A DNA stretch of 64,000 nucleotides, from the NCBI GenBank assembly GCA_022376925.1, contig JAIOJX010000001.1, positions 37,728,170 to 37,792,169 on the forward strand, in the 5' to 3' direction. Numbering within the stretch: the first letter of the stretch is position 1; each line of letters begins with the position of its first letter. Made by a program: the position numbers and the translations under genes. This DNA comes from Tragulus kanchil. Its lineage: Eukaryota; Chordata; Mammalia; Artiodactyla; Tragulidae. Positions 1 to 14,829 of the stretch are shown here, in pieces. Under the pieces are notes generated by a model. That model did not search any database. It was not told the origin of the DNA and saw nothing but the letters and a program-made list of their open reading frames with translations.

Positions 1-1090
1 TCTGGGAAACCCTGGCAGCAAAAACTATAAGAACATACTGGGGAATAAACTTAGAAACCATGTTCAGCCTTCCTGAGTTTCCTATAACCCTTCCTGCAGC
101 CTTTGGTCTCTACAGTACACTCCTTGGAAGTTTGTCTCCTAAGGCCCTAAACTAGATTATTTCCCTAGAAAGCTGCCAAGTGGACAACAAAAATGGGAAA
201 GAACAAACCAAAGCAGTATGGACTGATTGGTCTGGGACTTGGTGCCAAACAACCTTGGAAGGTTAACCCCCTCGATAATAAAATAATGACTTGGGGATAC
301 GTTGAGCCTAATGTGTAATGACTAATTCCAAGAGGCCTTTGACAATTTTTACTCCAATCTCAAACTATTATCTTCAGAACCTGTATGGAATTGGCCTCTC
401 AGAAGGATGCTTCACACTTGGGTTTTCATTCCTTTTCAGTCTTAGATTAAGCCCCTGCTTGCTCTTCTCAGTTGTTCTTAAGTTAACAACCATCCCTTTC
501 CATGCATATGCTCTTGAAAGCACCCTTCTCCCTCTCTTCTCTTACCTTCAGACCAAATGGCCCATTTTCCTCTGATCTCTTCTAATACATTAAGCCTCCT
601 TTCATAGATCATTTTGCAAGTTGTTCTGCTTACCACTCTGACCCAGAGGAGGACAGTGCTTGCCTTCGCCATAGTAAGCTTTATGTTCCTACACCTGAAG
701 AACTTTCTGGCTCTTGAGTGGATGATGGAGTCCAATATGCCTTGAAATACTGAGCATCCAGCAAGTACCAGTTTTTCCAGCAATAGGGTGTACTCTTGGA
801 CTGGGTCTGAGTTACTGGGAACAAGGTAAAACACAAACAGTAACTGGGTTTGGAGGCAAAATTGAAAGCAGGCTCAAATCAATGGCCTCCTTATTGGTGG
901 CTCAAAGCTTAATTTTCTGGCCTTGCTACAAAGGCATGAGCTTACCAAGGCAATACAAGCAAAATGGAATGGAAGTTAGTTACAGGAGAAAGGCAGAAGC
1001 TGAGGGGATGCCAGCTGATCATTCTGTTATGAGGTTCAGTATAAAAAACTCTGTGAGTCCTGGGAGTCAGTGTGTCCAGTGGGGAAATCG
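1..1090. other. Unassigned intergenic sequence
   Basis: I see no gene, RNA gene or repeat family that I can name here. The open frames are short (up to 118 codons), overlap on both strands and resemble no protein I know. Base composition is ordinary for intergenic mammalian DNA. Confidence 0.5.
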
Positions 1091-1290
1091 CAGGCCTTGA
1101 AATCCAACAGACCAGTCATCAAATTATGATTTAGTCATTTAAATTCTCAAAGCCACATCTTTCTCATTTGTAACATTGGGGGTAATAATGCCTAACTTAT
1201 TTGGCTATAGTGAGGATTAACTCAGACACTGTATGTGAAAATGCCTAGTAAACCACAGCACATTATTAATGCTCAGAGTCTATGGCCATA
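1090..1290 (+). mobile_element. MIR SINE relic
   Basis: A decayed MIR: the segment has the order 'tctttctcatttgtaacat', a run of ATAATG, 'tgaggattaactcag' and a 'gcctagtaaa...ttattaatgctcag' tail, which matches the MIR body and 3' end. Old and diverged, so the ends are approximate. Confidence 0.5.
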
Positions 1291-1478
1291 TCACCCTGAA
1301 AGTGCCCAATCTCGTCTGCTGATGTTCTGAAAATATTCTGTTCCTTTTCCTTGAAAATCCTGAGGAATAAAATATCCACTTGATCAATTTAAGGGAGTCA
1401 GTCACGTCTGCAGACACTGTGATCTCTAGGACAAGGACAAATTAGGCTCCAAACTGTGAATTACTCAACTCCTGAAGA

Positions 1479-4396
<2,918 letters not shown>

Positions 4397-4410
4397 GTGA
4401 CTTTGATTTC

Positions 4411-5160
4411 ATCTGCACTTGCTCAGTCGCTGGCCAAACTGAACAGAGACCAGTGAAAACAGCAGACTCGAGATATACTTCAAGGACACACAAAACAAGA
4501 AGAAACAGTGTTGACAGTTGGGCCACAAAGGATAGCAATGGGCCCAATCCCTTGGATGTCATCAGTCACTCACTGATTTTTGACTCCTTCAGTGCCTTCT
4601 GTGTCATCCCTCAAACTGCCGACTGGTCTGGAATCTTCTCCTTTTAATCAATAAATCTTTACTTGTTATTTCTTGCAATCATATAAACTCAACGATGGTA
4701 CCTACAAGTGTCAACTGCCATTCATTCATTCATCTGTCTACCGACCCCATGAACATTCATTGAGAGCTAGGTGCTAAAACTACTCTAGCTTTCCTAGATT
4801 TCTTTCAGAGATATCTATTTATGCATATATGATGCTCAAGACTCTTTTCTGATTATAAAAGCAATTTTTATTCATTTTAGAAGTTTTTGAAAGTATAGAA
4901 AATAATAAAGGTACTCATAATTTTACCATCCAGAGATGATCACTGTTGTTTTCCTTTATCTGTTTTCTTCACTTAATATTATATTATGCTAGTCTCCTGT
5001 GTCATTAAGCTTTCTTCAAAAACATGAGTTGTAAGGGCTGTATGTTTTTCAACATGAATATATAATATTTTAAATATTTTTCTATAGTTTCACATTTATA
5101 TTATTTCCAAATTTCTCATTGTCATAATACCATTCCAAATAATCTTGTGTATAAATCTTT
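4411..5160. other. Intergenic sequence, possible old L1 3' UTR
   Basis: No gene. The part from about 4800 to 5150 (AT-rich, with 'accatccagagatgatcactgttg') resembles the 3' untranslated region of an old L1M element, but it is too diverged for a firm call. The part before it is unassigned. Confidence 0.35.
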
Positions 5161-5164
5161 GACA

Positions 5165-5380
5165 GCTTTCCCAGGTGGATCAGTGGTAAAAGAATCCACT
5201 TGCCAAAGTAGGAGACACAGCAGATGTGGGTCCAATCACTGGGTTGGGAAGAACCCCTGGAGGAGGAAATGGCAACCCACTCCAGTATTCTTGCCTGGGG
5301 AATTCAATGGACAGAGGAGCCTGATGGGCTACAGTCCATGGGGTTGCAAAGAGTCAGACATGACTGAGCACACACACACA
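5165..5380 (+). mobile_element. Bov-tA SINE
   Basis: Ruminant SINE with a tRNA-like head (tttcccaggtggatcagtgg) and the BovB-derived body (actccagtattcttgcctgg, gggctacagtccatgggg, gactgagcac), ending in a CA repeat. The words 'atctttgaca' on both sides look like the target-site duplication. Duplication 2 starts inside this element, and its second copy (6314-6495) differs from this one at many positions. Confidence 0.9.
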
Positions 5381-5517
5381 CATACATCTTTGACATGTCT
5401 GTTTAATCCCTCAGGATAAAATTCTCCAAAGTAGTATTACTAGGTTAAGGAACATTAAACGCATAAGGATTTTGATCCACATTTTTACTTGCATTTCTTG
5501 AAGGATAATGTTTCCCT

Positions 5518-5740
5518 GGGGGCTTCCCAGGTGGCTCAGTGGTAAAGAATCTGCTTGCCAATCCACGACACACAAGTTTATATGATTGAAGAAGATCCCC
5601 TGGAGAAGAAAATGGCACCCTACTCCAGTTATTACTGTCTGCAAAATCCCATGGACAGAAGCGCCTCGTGGGCTACAGTCCATGGCATTGCAAAGAGTCA
5701 GACACAATTTAGCAACTAAATAACAACAACAAAATGTTTT
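5518..5740 (+). mobile_element. Bov-tA SINE (repeated at 6636-6850)
   Basis: Head 'ggcttcccaggtggctcagt', body 'gaagatcccctggagaag', 'cccatggacagaagcgcc', 'gggctacagtccatggcatt' and tail 'gcaactaaataacaacaac'. Flanks 'aatgtttccctgg' and 'aatgttttcctagg' look like a decayed target-site duplication. The second copy lies in tandem copy B. Confidence 0.9.
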
Positions 5741-6313
5741 CCTAGGATATATGCTATGAGAAGTCAAAAGCGAGCCATAAATAAACAGGGCACACTGATA
5801 AGAATATGTCAAAGAAATAAAAGTGAATGGCTTCCTGAAAGCATAAAACATACTGTGGGGGCTAACCAGTCATTTTGTTTGTTTTTACAAAAGAAAACCT
5901 GTTGCTATGCTCTGCTGCTAGAGTTCATCTACAAATCCAGGAATCTGGAATACTGGAACACGGCAGTTTAACAACTCTCTCTCGCAGGACAACAGCCTCC
6001 TTGATACAGTACTGTGTGATATACAGACACCAATTTCAGTATATTTTTACTCTTGAAGCCTTCTGAGAGAGTTACTTTGTATAATACCATAAAATGCTGA
6101 ATAGGCACAAGAATATGAAAATAGGATCACACGGAGCCAGGATGAGCTCTTGATGCAGCTGAAGCCTTGAGACCAGTCTCAAGGCCTGGCTGACAGGGAA
6201 AGATGTGCTCCACCTAACGGATCCACTGTGGCAAGCTGAAGCGCAGGACAGCTTAACATGCAACTAGGCAGCCGCATGTTCGTTGAATTTACAAGCTGTT
6301 GGGACCGGTATAT

Positions 6314-6495
6314 TCCACTTGCCAAAGTAGGAGACACAGCAGATGTGGGTCCAATCACTGGGTTGGGAAGAACCCTGGAGAAGGGAATGGCTATCCACTC
6401 CAGTATTCTTGCCTGGAGAATTCCATGGACAGAGGAGCCTGGAGGGCTACAGTCCACAGGGTCACAAAGAGTCGGACATGACTGAGCACACACAC
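6314..6495 (+). mobile_element. Bov-tA SINE, second copy of tandem pair 2
   Basis: Corresponds to 5195-5377 but carries about a dozen substitutions against it (for example ggagaagggaatggctatcc against ggaggaggaaatggcaaccc). It lies closer to the general Bov-tA sequence than copy A does. Confidence 0.8.
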
Positions 6496-7772
6496 ACACA
6501 TACATCTTTGACATGTCTGTTTAATCCCTCAGGATAAAATTCTCCAAAGTAGTATTACTAGGTTAAGGAACATTAAACGCATAAGGATTTTGATCCACAT
6601 TTTTACTTGCATTTCTTGAAGGATAATGTTTCCCTGGGGGCTTCCCAGGTGGCTCAGTGGTAAAGAATCTGCTTGCCAATCCACGACACACAAGTTTATA
6701 TGATTGAAGAAGATCCCCTGGAGAAGAAAATGGCACCCTACTCCAGTTATTACTGTCTGCAAAATCCCATGGACAGAAGCGCCTCGTGGGCTACAGTCCA
6801 TGGCATTCAAAGAGTCAGACACAATTTAGCAACTAAATAACAACAACCAAATGTTTTCCTAGGGTATATGCCATGAGAAGTCAAAAGCGAGCCATAAATA
6901 AACAGGGCACACTGATAAGAATATGTCAAAGAAATAAAAGTGAATGGCTTCCTGAAAGCATAAAACATACTGTGAGGGCTAACCAGTCATTTTGTTTGTT
7001 TTTACAAAAGAAAACCTGTTGCTATGCTCTGCTGCTAGAGTTCATCTACAAATCCAGGAATCTGGAATACTGGAACACGGCAGTTTAACAACTCTCTCTC
7101 GCAGGACAACAGCCTCCTTGATACAGTACTGTGTGATATACAGACACCAATTTCAGTATATTTTTACTCTTGAAGCCTTCTGAGAGAGTTACTTTGTATA
7201 ATACCATAAAATGCTGAATAGGCACAAGAATATGAAAATAGGATCACACGGAGCCAGGATGAGCTCTTGATGCAGCTGAAGCCTTGAGACCAGTCTCAAG
7301 GCCTGGCTGACAGGGAAAGATGTGCTCCACCTAACGGATCCACTGTGGCAAGCTGAAGCGCAGGACAGCTTAACATGCAACTAGGCAGCCGCATGTTCGT
7401 TGAATTTACAAGCTGTTGGGACCATAAGCAGCCACTAAGCTCAAAGAGCCCTCTCATGAGGAGTCCTAGAAATGACTAATGCAGCTGCTAAGGGTCTCAG
7501 AGACTATTTTAATGCACACAGCAGTGCCTGTTTCTTTCAAAATGCCTTCCACAGAATGGGGCAGGCAGGATTCCTTTGCTCTTCTAAAGCAACAGAGGGA
7601 TTAAAATCACACCAAGAACTTGGAGGGGGAGGTTCCTATTTTTTAAGTTTGTTTTCATTTGGTGTATGTTATGCCAAATGATTGAATCATTATTTCTCAC
7701 TTACTATAAGAAATCCATATTGGTTCCAGTTCTGTCTAAATTATGTTGATATTATGACAAGAAAAAGATGAT

Positions 7773-7914
7773 TGCGACTTCTCTGGTGGTCCAGTGGTTA
7801 AGCCTCTGCACTTCCACTACAGGAGGTGTGGGTTCAATCCCTAGCTGGGAAACTAAGATCCCACATACTATGCAGCACTGCCAAAAAATTGAAATTAAAA
7901 CAAGTAACTTTTTA
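7773..7914 (+). mobile_element. tRNA-Glu/CHR-type SINE, short form
   Basis: Opens with 'gcgacttctctggtggtcca', has the box B-like 'gggttcaatccctagctggg' and ends in an A-rich tail. Flanked by an 11-bp target-site duplication aaaaagatgat (7762-7772 and 7915-7925). Confidence 0.85.
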
Positions 7915-7925
7915 AAAAAGATGAT

Positions 7926-9060
7926 GAATACTCTGAGACAACATAATCATTGGCCCAATAAAATGCTATGCTGGCTTATAAAACTGTTCATTGAGCTTTT
8001 ACCACTCATAATAGTTTTGCAGATTTGCCCACCGAGCCATTCCACAAATATTAAAGCACATCCTATGGAAAAGCAAGCTGATGGCATCTCAGAGGTGGTT
8101 TAAAAAGAAAACTGTACCAAGAAATTAGAACTAAATGGCTTTGAGGTTATCTCAAATGTATAAAATGGGTTCATAATCCAAAATTCCAGCTGCCACTTAA
8201 CATTATCAGGTCCCCTAGAAATCTCATGCAATGATGTGTTAAATTGTTTTTCTTATTTACTAAATAAAGGGGAGAGCCAAAGATGCATGAAGAGTGCTTA
8301 TGAGTTAGGCACAGCCCCAAATGCAACTAAGTTCTGATGCTGAGACACTGAAGAGAAGAAAATATCTTTTACTGAAACCTCAGGAATAAAGATTGTGAGT
8401 TGTCATTGAGAAGATATGAAGGTGTTCTTAAAAAGTCACTTTATCACTTTGACTTACATGCAATATCTTGATTGTGCTAGGCTAATGAAAATATCTTAAG
8501 GGATATGCTTTAGTGTATAGAAAAGAAGTACTGATAAGCAGCTTCTTAGAAGTTTAATCATTCCTCCCATAAATTTGTTTATAAGCCTAACAACATATTT
8601 CTTTGCATGGGAGAAGAGAGAGTGAGAAGTCGAGCCCCATATCCAAAGTACTAACTCAATTTGAAACTAGTGACATCTTTATCAATAATTCCAAGTTCTT
8701 CAATCAATAGTATAACATACAACAAGAACAAACTCCGGTGTGTATGGTGTGCTCACTTAGACCGGGGAAGAATGGGCGAGTAATGAAGCAGGTCATGGAG
8801 AAGAAAGGTCAACAAAGGAAAGATAAGACAGCAGCAGAAAGTAGAGAATAAGAGGAAAATGATATATTTGAAGTCACAGGTTTCCAGGAAAGCAATTAAA
8901 ATCTAGTATTACAGTCAAGTGTCAAAGAGTGACCAACCACAATAACTACTGACCGTCTTTCTCCCAGGGTGCTATAAAGACACGGAAACTAATGGAATCA
9001 GTATTATTTACTGCTTATCTGCCATAAACTTTAAGTGACCCTGGCTAAGGCTGAGTCTGT
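7926..9060. other. Unassigned intergenic sequence
   Basis: AT-rich DNA with no frame of note, no RNA gene and no repeat that I can name. Confidence 0.4.
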
Positions 9061-9064
9061 TCAC

Positions 9065-9290
9065 CTCTAGCTTGGTGATTATAATCATGGGCTCATGACC
9101 AAGACTGCCTGGGTTAGAATTCCATCCCTGCCATTTCCTAAGATCGAACCATTTTACCTTTCTGTGCCTCAGTTTCTATCTCATAGGGTGATTGAAAAGG
9201 ATGTACACAATTTTAACAAACATAATATACTTATTATGTGTCTGGCATATAATAAAGGTTATATAAGAGTTAGCTATTACTATGATTATC
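9065..9290 (+). mobile_element. MIR SINE relic
   Basis: MIR core order is visible: 'gactgcctgggttagaattcc', 'ctgtgcctcagtttct', 'catagggtgattgaaaagg' and 'gtctggcatataataaagg'. Confidence 0.8.
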
Positions 9291-9581
9291 TGAGTTGTTT
9301 CATGCTCTACCCTCTCAAAAAAAAAAAAAAAAGCAGGACGGGGGGAGTTGAAAATTTGTTCATCTTACAGCCTACAGATTTTGATCATCATTTTATCCCC
9401 TCAAACCTGAGGTTTCTCTGTCAGAAATTTCAGTTGATTAAGCTTCATATTACTGATGGATTTTCTTATTCCAGAAGAAACTACCCATGTAGTTATCTGG
9501 AGTTAATATGAATCAGTCTGTACTTTGTTACCAAGCAGTTTCATTGAAATTCTTCACTAGTCATGCTAATCAAGATAAACT

Positions 9582-9605
9582 GTCTGCTGCTCGCTTTGGC
9601 AGCAT

Positions 9606-9643
<38 letters not shown>

Positions 9644-9709
9644 GGCTCTTGTACAAGAATGACATGGAAATTCGTGAAGCATTCCATACTTTTTTAGGAA
9701 AATAAAAAA
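9582..9709 (+). pseudogene. RNU6: U6 snRNA retropseudogene
   Basis: About 105 bases match U6 spliceosomal RNA almost end to end: 'gctcgctttggcagcatata', 'aaaattggaacgatacagag', 'aagattagcatggc', 'aaattcgtgaagcattcc' and a terminal T run. The conserved ACAGAGA box is intact, but the intramolecular stem-loop region reads cttgtacaagaatgacatgg and so carries several changes from the functional sequence. An A-rich tail follows, and 10-bp target-site duplications (aagataaact at 9572-9581 and 9710-9719) flank the unit, so it was pasted in by L1 machinery. I see no proximal or distal sequence element of a snRNA promoter upstream, so expression is unlikely. Confidence 0.9.
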
Positions 9710-9729
9710 AAGATAAACTCTTTGCTGGG

Positions 9730-10009
9730 CTTGTTAAAAAAATATATACAGTTTACTGATATAATTTACACACCATAAACATCACCTGTTGAAAACAGTT
9801 CCTTAGTACACTTACGGCATTGTACAACCAACATCATAATCTAATTTTAGAATATTTTCATCCCCAAATGAAACCTTATACCCATTTTCTCCCTAGCCCT
9901 AGGCAACCACTAATTTAGCAATATTTTCTTTATTTATGGATTTGTGTATTTTGAACATTTAACTGGAAATATACAATATGTGGCCTTTTGAGTTTGACTT
10001 CCTGTGTTT
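9730..10009 (-). mobile_element. Old L1 3' fragment
   Basis: Reads as an antisense old L1M 3' region ('cacaccataaacatcacctg', 'cattgtacaaccaacatcat', 'ctagccctaggcaaccacta'). It resumes at 10331 beyond an inserted SINE. Confidence 0.6.
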
Positions 10010-10330
10010 ATTATTTTTTAAAATAATTTATTTATTTATCTTTTTTTTCAGCTGTGCTGGGCCTTCACTACTGCTCAGGCTTTTCTCTAGTTGTGGCAAC
10101 TGAGGGTTACTCTCTAGTTGTGGTGTGCCAGCTTCTCTCGTTGCAGAGCATGTGCTCCAGGGTGCTTGGGCCTCAGCAGTTGCAGCTACCAGGCTGTGGA
10201 GCACAAGCTCAGTAGTTGTGGTGCACTGGCTGTTGCTCCGCGCCTTGTGTGATCTTGCCGGACTAGGGATCAAATCCACCCTTCTGCACTGGCAGGAGGA
10301 TTCTTTACCACTGAGCCACCAGGGAAGCCC
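10010..10330 (-). mobile_element. CHR-type long SINE (CHRL-like)
   Basis: On the reverse strand it begins GGGCTTCCCTGGTGGCTCAG and has repeated 'agttgtgg' units (on the + strand) typical of the long CHR variants, ending in an A-rich tail (T-rich at the low end). Flanks 'tgacttcctg' and 'tgacttcttg' look like a target-site duplication inside the old L1. Confidence 0.8.
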
Positions 10331-10800
10331 TGACTTCTTGCATTTAGCATAATGTTTTTGAGGTTCATCCACATGGTACTAATGTGTCAGCATTTCATAC
10401 TCTTCATGGCTGAATAATATTCCACTGTGTGCATATACATTTGCTTACTCGTCCATCTGTCAGTGGACATCTGGGTTATTTCCACCTTTTAATTATAGTG
10501 AAGAATGTGGCAATGAACACTGGTGTACAAGTATCTGAGCCTCTGCTTTCAATTCCTTTTAGTATACATGTAGGAACAGAATTATTGGTAATTCTGTTTA
10601 GCTGTGAAGGACTTGGCCAACTCTCTTCCAAAGAGAGCTACACCTTTTTTAACCTTTCCCGCAACGTATAAGAGTTTTGATTTCTTCATATCCTTGCCAA
10701 CTCTTGATATTGTCTGTCTTTTTGATATGTTGGACTTTTTACCTGGAAAAATAATTATTTCTCTTCTGAATCAGTGGTGCCTGCTCATCTCATGAAATCG
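10331..10800 (-). mobile_element. Old L1 ORF2 3'-end fragment
   Basis: 'catggctgaataatattcca', 'catctgtcagtggacatctg' and 'gtgaagaatgtggcaatgaa' are the antisense of the L1 ORF2 C-terminal region. Most of it is repeated at 11558-11945 by duplication 3. Confidence 0.8.
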
Positions 10801-12699
10801 AGCAGACAGTAGGGAGTTTGTCTTGTTCCTTGACAAACAATATTTCAACCAAGGCCCTTAGTGTCTTTAAAGATGTCTCCATTGCACTCACTAACGCCAA
10901 AGATTTCCCTTCTCAGTCTAGCTTCAAAAGACTCAGAGGGAGCTAGTTCACAACTGATGTATACCTAAAACAATTTTTTTAATCAACAATTTCAATTCAA
11001 AAATACAATGCTGCTACTTTAAGGAATTCTATGGTGAATATTTTTGTGAAACACTGAATTCTTCATACATGTGAAATAATCCCCTTCACATGTGATGCAG
11101 CAAGAAGCAGACCCTTACTCACTGAGGTGCCTCACTGCAGTCTATTCTACTATAGAAATGAGTTAACCCTTAGTGTTCAATCAAAATGCTCTATTCATCA
11201 TACTGGTTACCTGTGGGGGATATCATATTAATCCATGACTAAGACAGGATAGGAATATTATACCAAAAATAAAAGCAGCAAGTCAAATTCTTTCAGTTCA
11301 ACTGTTTGCTCATGATATGGCTACTGTAAAGGCAGCAATCATTAAAGCTTTGGCCATTTGACTAAAGATCTCATTAGCTTCAAACTCTTTTTCTTCAAAT
11401 TTTATGTTGAAAATAATTTACCCTCCCTGCCCTCCTTCACTCTTTTTCTTTCACCAGAATATTAACGTTTTTAGACAACTGTTGTATGATGGACTGCTCC
11501 AGGCTCAATATTAATGCTCATTCCCTTAGTAATCTCAATTCAGCATCACAGCTTTACAATATTCCACTGTGTGCATATACATTTGCTTACTCGTCCATCT
11601 GTCAGTGGACATCTGGGTTATTTCCACCTTTTAATTATAGTGAAGAATGTGGCAATGAACACTGGTGTACAAGTATCTGAGCCTCTGCTTTCAATTCCTT
11701 TTAGTATACATGTAGGAACAGAATTATTGGTAATTCTGTTTAGCTGTGAAGGACTTGGCCAACTCTCTTCCAAAGAGAGCTACACCTTTTTTAACCTTTC
11801 CCGCAACGTATAAGAGTTTTGATTTCTTCATATCCTTGCCAACTCTTGATATTGTCTGTCTTTTTGATATGTTGGACTTTTTACCTGGAAAAATAATTAT
11901 TTCTCTTCTGAATCAGTGGTGCCTGCTCATCTCATGAAATCGAGCAGACAGTAGGGAGTTTGTCTTGTTCCTTGACAAACAATATTTCAACCAAGGCCCT
12001 TAGTGTCTTTAAAGATGTCTCCATTGCACTCACTAACGCCAAAGATTTCCCTTCTCAGTCTAGCTTCAAAAGACTCAGAGGGAGCTAGTTCACAACTGAT
12101 GTATACCTAAAAAAATTTTTTTTAATCAACAATTTCAATTCAAAAATACAATGCTGCTACTTTAAGGAATTCTATGGTGAATATTTTTGTGAAACACTGA
12201 ATTCTTCATACATGTGAAATAATCCCCTTCACATGTGATGCAGCAAGAAGCAGACCCTTACTCACTGAGGTGCCTCACTGCAGTCTATTCTACTATAGAA
12301 ATGAGTTAACCCTTAGTGTTCAATCAAAATGCTCTATTCATCATACTGGTTACCTGTGGGGGATATCATATTAATCCATGACTAAGACAGGATAGGAATA
12401 TTATACCAAAAATAAAAGCAGCAAGTCAAATTCTTTCAGTTCAACTGTTTGCTCATGATATGGCTACTGTAAAGGCAGCAATCATTAAAGCTTTGGCCAT
12501 TTGACTAAAGATCTCATTAGCTTCAAACTCTTTTTCTTCAAATTTTATGTTGAAAATAATTTACCCTCCCTGCCCTCCTTCACTCTTTTTCTTTCACCAG
12601 AATATTAACGTTTTTAGACAACTGTTGTATGATGGACTGCTCCAGGCTCAATATTAATGCTCATTCCCTTAGTAATCTCAATTCAGCATCACAGCTTTA
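10416..12699. repeat. Tandem duplication 3 (period about 1142 bp)
   Basis: Copy A 10416-11556 and copy B 11558-12699. The content is the tail of an old L1 plus about 750 bp of anonymous intergenic DNA. The clearest difference between copies is a homopolymer one ('cctaaaacaattttttt' against 'cctaaaaaaatttttttt'). Confidence 0.9.
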
Positions 12700-13290
12700 A
12701 GCACCACCTGTATACTGATGATCACCAAATATACATCTCCAGCCCTTATCTCTCCACTTCAACGTCTCACTGCCTAATCTGCATCTCTATAAAAAGTCTG
12801 ATAGGCTCTTCAAACTTAACACGCACAAAATTATTGGGGCCTCCCACCAAAAGACGTCTTCTCCATCTCTGCAACAATAGTGCCCTTCTAGTGGCCCAGG
12901 CCTTAGAGTAATCCTTAGTTCCACTCTCTTTCTTTCTTATAGCCCATATCCTGTCCCCTAGCAAGTTGTGATTTTCTCCTCTACAACAGACCGGAAAGTC
13001 AACTGCTTCTCACAGCCTCTACTGCTACTACTCTCACCCAAGTCACCATCACTTCTTGCTTGAATCTCACATTAGAGTCCTCCCTCAGGCACTCTTACCT
13101 GAGGGCTCTTGCATTTGCTTTAAGCCTAGATTGGCTTTTTCTCTCAACCTATAGACTTCAATTTGGCTTTCTCGGTGTGCAACCCCACTCCTATATTCTC
13201 CATTTATCTTTTTACGATAACTCCCTTTGGTAAACTATAAGCTCCATGAGGCATGGATATTTGCTGAATGAATGAATGAATGAATGAACA
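12700..13290 (+). mobile_element. L2 LINE 3' relic
   Basis: Fragments of the L2 3' end occur in the right order: a 'ctactgctactactctcacc' segment, 'gagggctcttgcatttgc', 'aaactataagctccatgagg' and a terminal GAATGAATGAATGAATG run. Much decayed. Confidence 0.6.
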
Positions 13291-13439
13291 AATGATCAGT
13301 TTAAATGATGACCTGCATCTCCCCAAGCACCTCTATTCTCCCTCAATAACCTACCATACCACCATTATCTAGCAATTTTTAGTTTCATTCTATTTAAATC
13401 CCACAGCATTTGCCAAACTTTTGCTATTTTAGACATCTT

Positions 13440-13640
13440 ATCAGGTCTTTGGATACAGATCAATTTGTTTAACAAATATTTGCTGAGTATATATAACTAT
13501 GTTTGGCACTGAGAACACAGCAGTAAGTGAAACTGACAGAATTTCTATTTTTATGGAGTTTACAGACTAATGGGAGATATAGATATTAATCAACTAATCA
13601 CATAAATATCATGTGTAGTTTTAATACATGGTATAAGAAA
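13440..13640 (+). mobile_element. Ancient mammalian interspersed repeat, family uncertain
   Basis: Carries the 'aacaaatatttgctgag...tggagtttacagactaatgg' signature seen again near 18540 and 20670. I recognise it as an old mammalian repeat but cannot name the family. Confidence 0.45.
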
Positions 13641-13811
13641 TTACAATGATGAAAGAACGTTTCTCTGAAGTAATACGTTTCTCTGAGCTGAAAGTCAATT
13701 TCCAATATATATAGCCCTTCAGGAAATTGTCTTACCACCTATACCACTGTGAAAAAAAAAGGCTTCCTTTTCATTCATCTATTGGGGAAGGAGTAGAGTA
13801 TCTGACTAGTT

Positions 13812-14091
13812 CTTTTTTTTTTTTTTTTTTTAAGCCACTTCTATTGGTCTTTCACTTATTTATTTTCATCCATCTTTGTTCCTTTGGCCTGCGTGGGCCT
13901 CCCATTGCAGTGTTCTCTGTCACTGCAGAGCACCGGCTCTAGCCGCATGTGCTCCAGAGCTCCTGCACGGTGGTTGGACACATCTGTCCAGCCGCTTCAC
14001 CACACGTGGGATCTTCCCAGGCCAGGGATCGAACTGGCGCCCCACGCACTGCAAGGCGGTGTCCTTACCCACTGGATCACCAGGGAAGCCC
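13812..14091 (-). mobile_element. Young tRNA-derived SINE, unfamiliar subfamily, copy 1
   Basis: Antisense copy ending in 'aagcccc' with the tRNA-like head at the high end; box B-like 'ggatcgaactgg' is near 14030. The 3' half contains 'cacttctattggtctttca' (antisense). Perfect 10-bp target-site duplication ctgactagtt at 13802-13811 and 14092-14101. One of six copies of the same SINE in this window. Confidence 0.85.
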
Positions 14092-14104
14092 CTGACTAGT
14101 TTTA

Positions 14105-14312
14105 AAAATAAACAAAGATAGCTAGTGGGAAGCTGCTGTATATACACAGGGAGCTCAGCTCAGTGCTCTGTGATGACCGGGAGGGGAGGGATGGGGGGAG
14201 GGAGGCTCAGGAAGGAGGATGCATACATATAGCTGATTCAGTCTGTTGTATGGCAGAAACCAACACAACATTGTAAAGCAATTATACTCCAGTTAAAACT
14301 TTAAAAAAAACA
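14105..14312 (+). mobile_element. L1 3' UTR, ruminant type
   Basis: 'agctagtgggaagctgctgt', 'cacagggagctcagctcagt', a G-rich stretch, 'catatagctgattcagtctg', 'aaccaacacaacattgtaaa' and 'caattatactccagttaaaa' are the end of a ruminant L1. Confidence 0.85.
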
Positions 14313-14314
14313 AA

Positions 14315-14690
14315 CAATGAGCTATCATTACACACCTACAAGAATGACCAAAATCCAAAACACTAACACCAAAAGCTAGCAAGTATGTGGAGAAATAGGA
14401 ACTCTAATTCATTGTTGGTGGGAATGCAAAATGGTATGCTCACTTTGGAAGATATTTTGGCAGTTCCTTACAAAACTAAACAGACTCTTCCCATACCATC
14501 CAGTAATTGAATTTCTTGGTATTTAAGCAAATGACCTGGAAACTTGTGTCCACACAAAAGCCTTCACATGAATATTTGTAACAGCTTTGCTTGCAATTCC
14601 CAAAACTTGGAAGCAACCAGGAGTCCTTCCATAGGTGAATGGATAGATACATTGTGGTACATGCAGAAAGAAAAAAGAAAAAAATGAGCT
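14315..14690 (+). mobile_element. Old L1 ORF2 3' fragment
   Basis: 'ggagaaataggaactctaat', 'tcattgttggtgggaatgca' and 'ggtgaatggatagatacat' are the L1 ORF2 C-terminal/3' UTR region in sense orientation, without an intact frame. Confidence 0.8.
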
Positions 14691-14829
14691 ATGAAGAGAC
14701 ATGGAGGAACCTGAAGCATACTTCAGGTTCTAGAAAGCAGCCAGACATTTCTGCCTGTAGGGCAATTAGAACCTTCAACATAGGGTTCTATTTTGAGCCT
14801 CTCTCAGCATTTAACCTGTAGAAACCTCC

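Larger units (their letters stand above)
5195..7423. repeat. Tandem duplication 2 (period about 1119 bp)
   Basis: Copy A 5195-6306, spacer ggtatat, copy B 6314-7423. Both hold the 3' part of one Bov-tA, a complete second Bov-tA and about 600 bp of unassigned intergenic DNA. Most of the pair differs by isolated substitutions and single-base indels, but the first ~170 bases (the SINE) differ far more. Confidence 0.9.

Noticed and set aside
9582..9692. A functional U6 gene
   Set aside because: Several changes in the conserved stem-loop, an A-rich tail and target-site duplications, and no recognisable snRNA promoter upstream.
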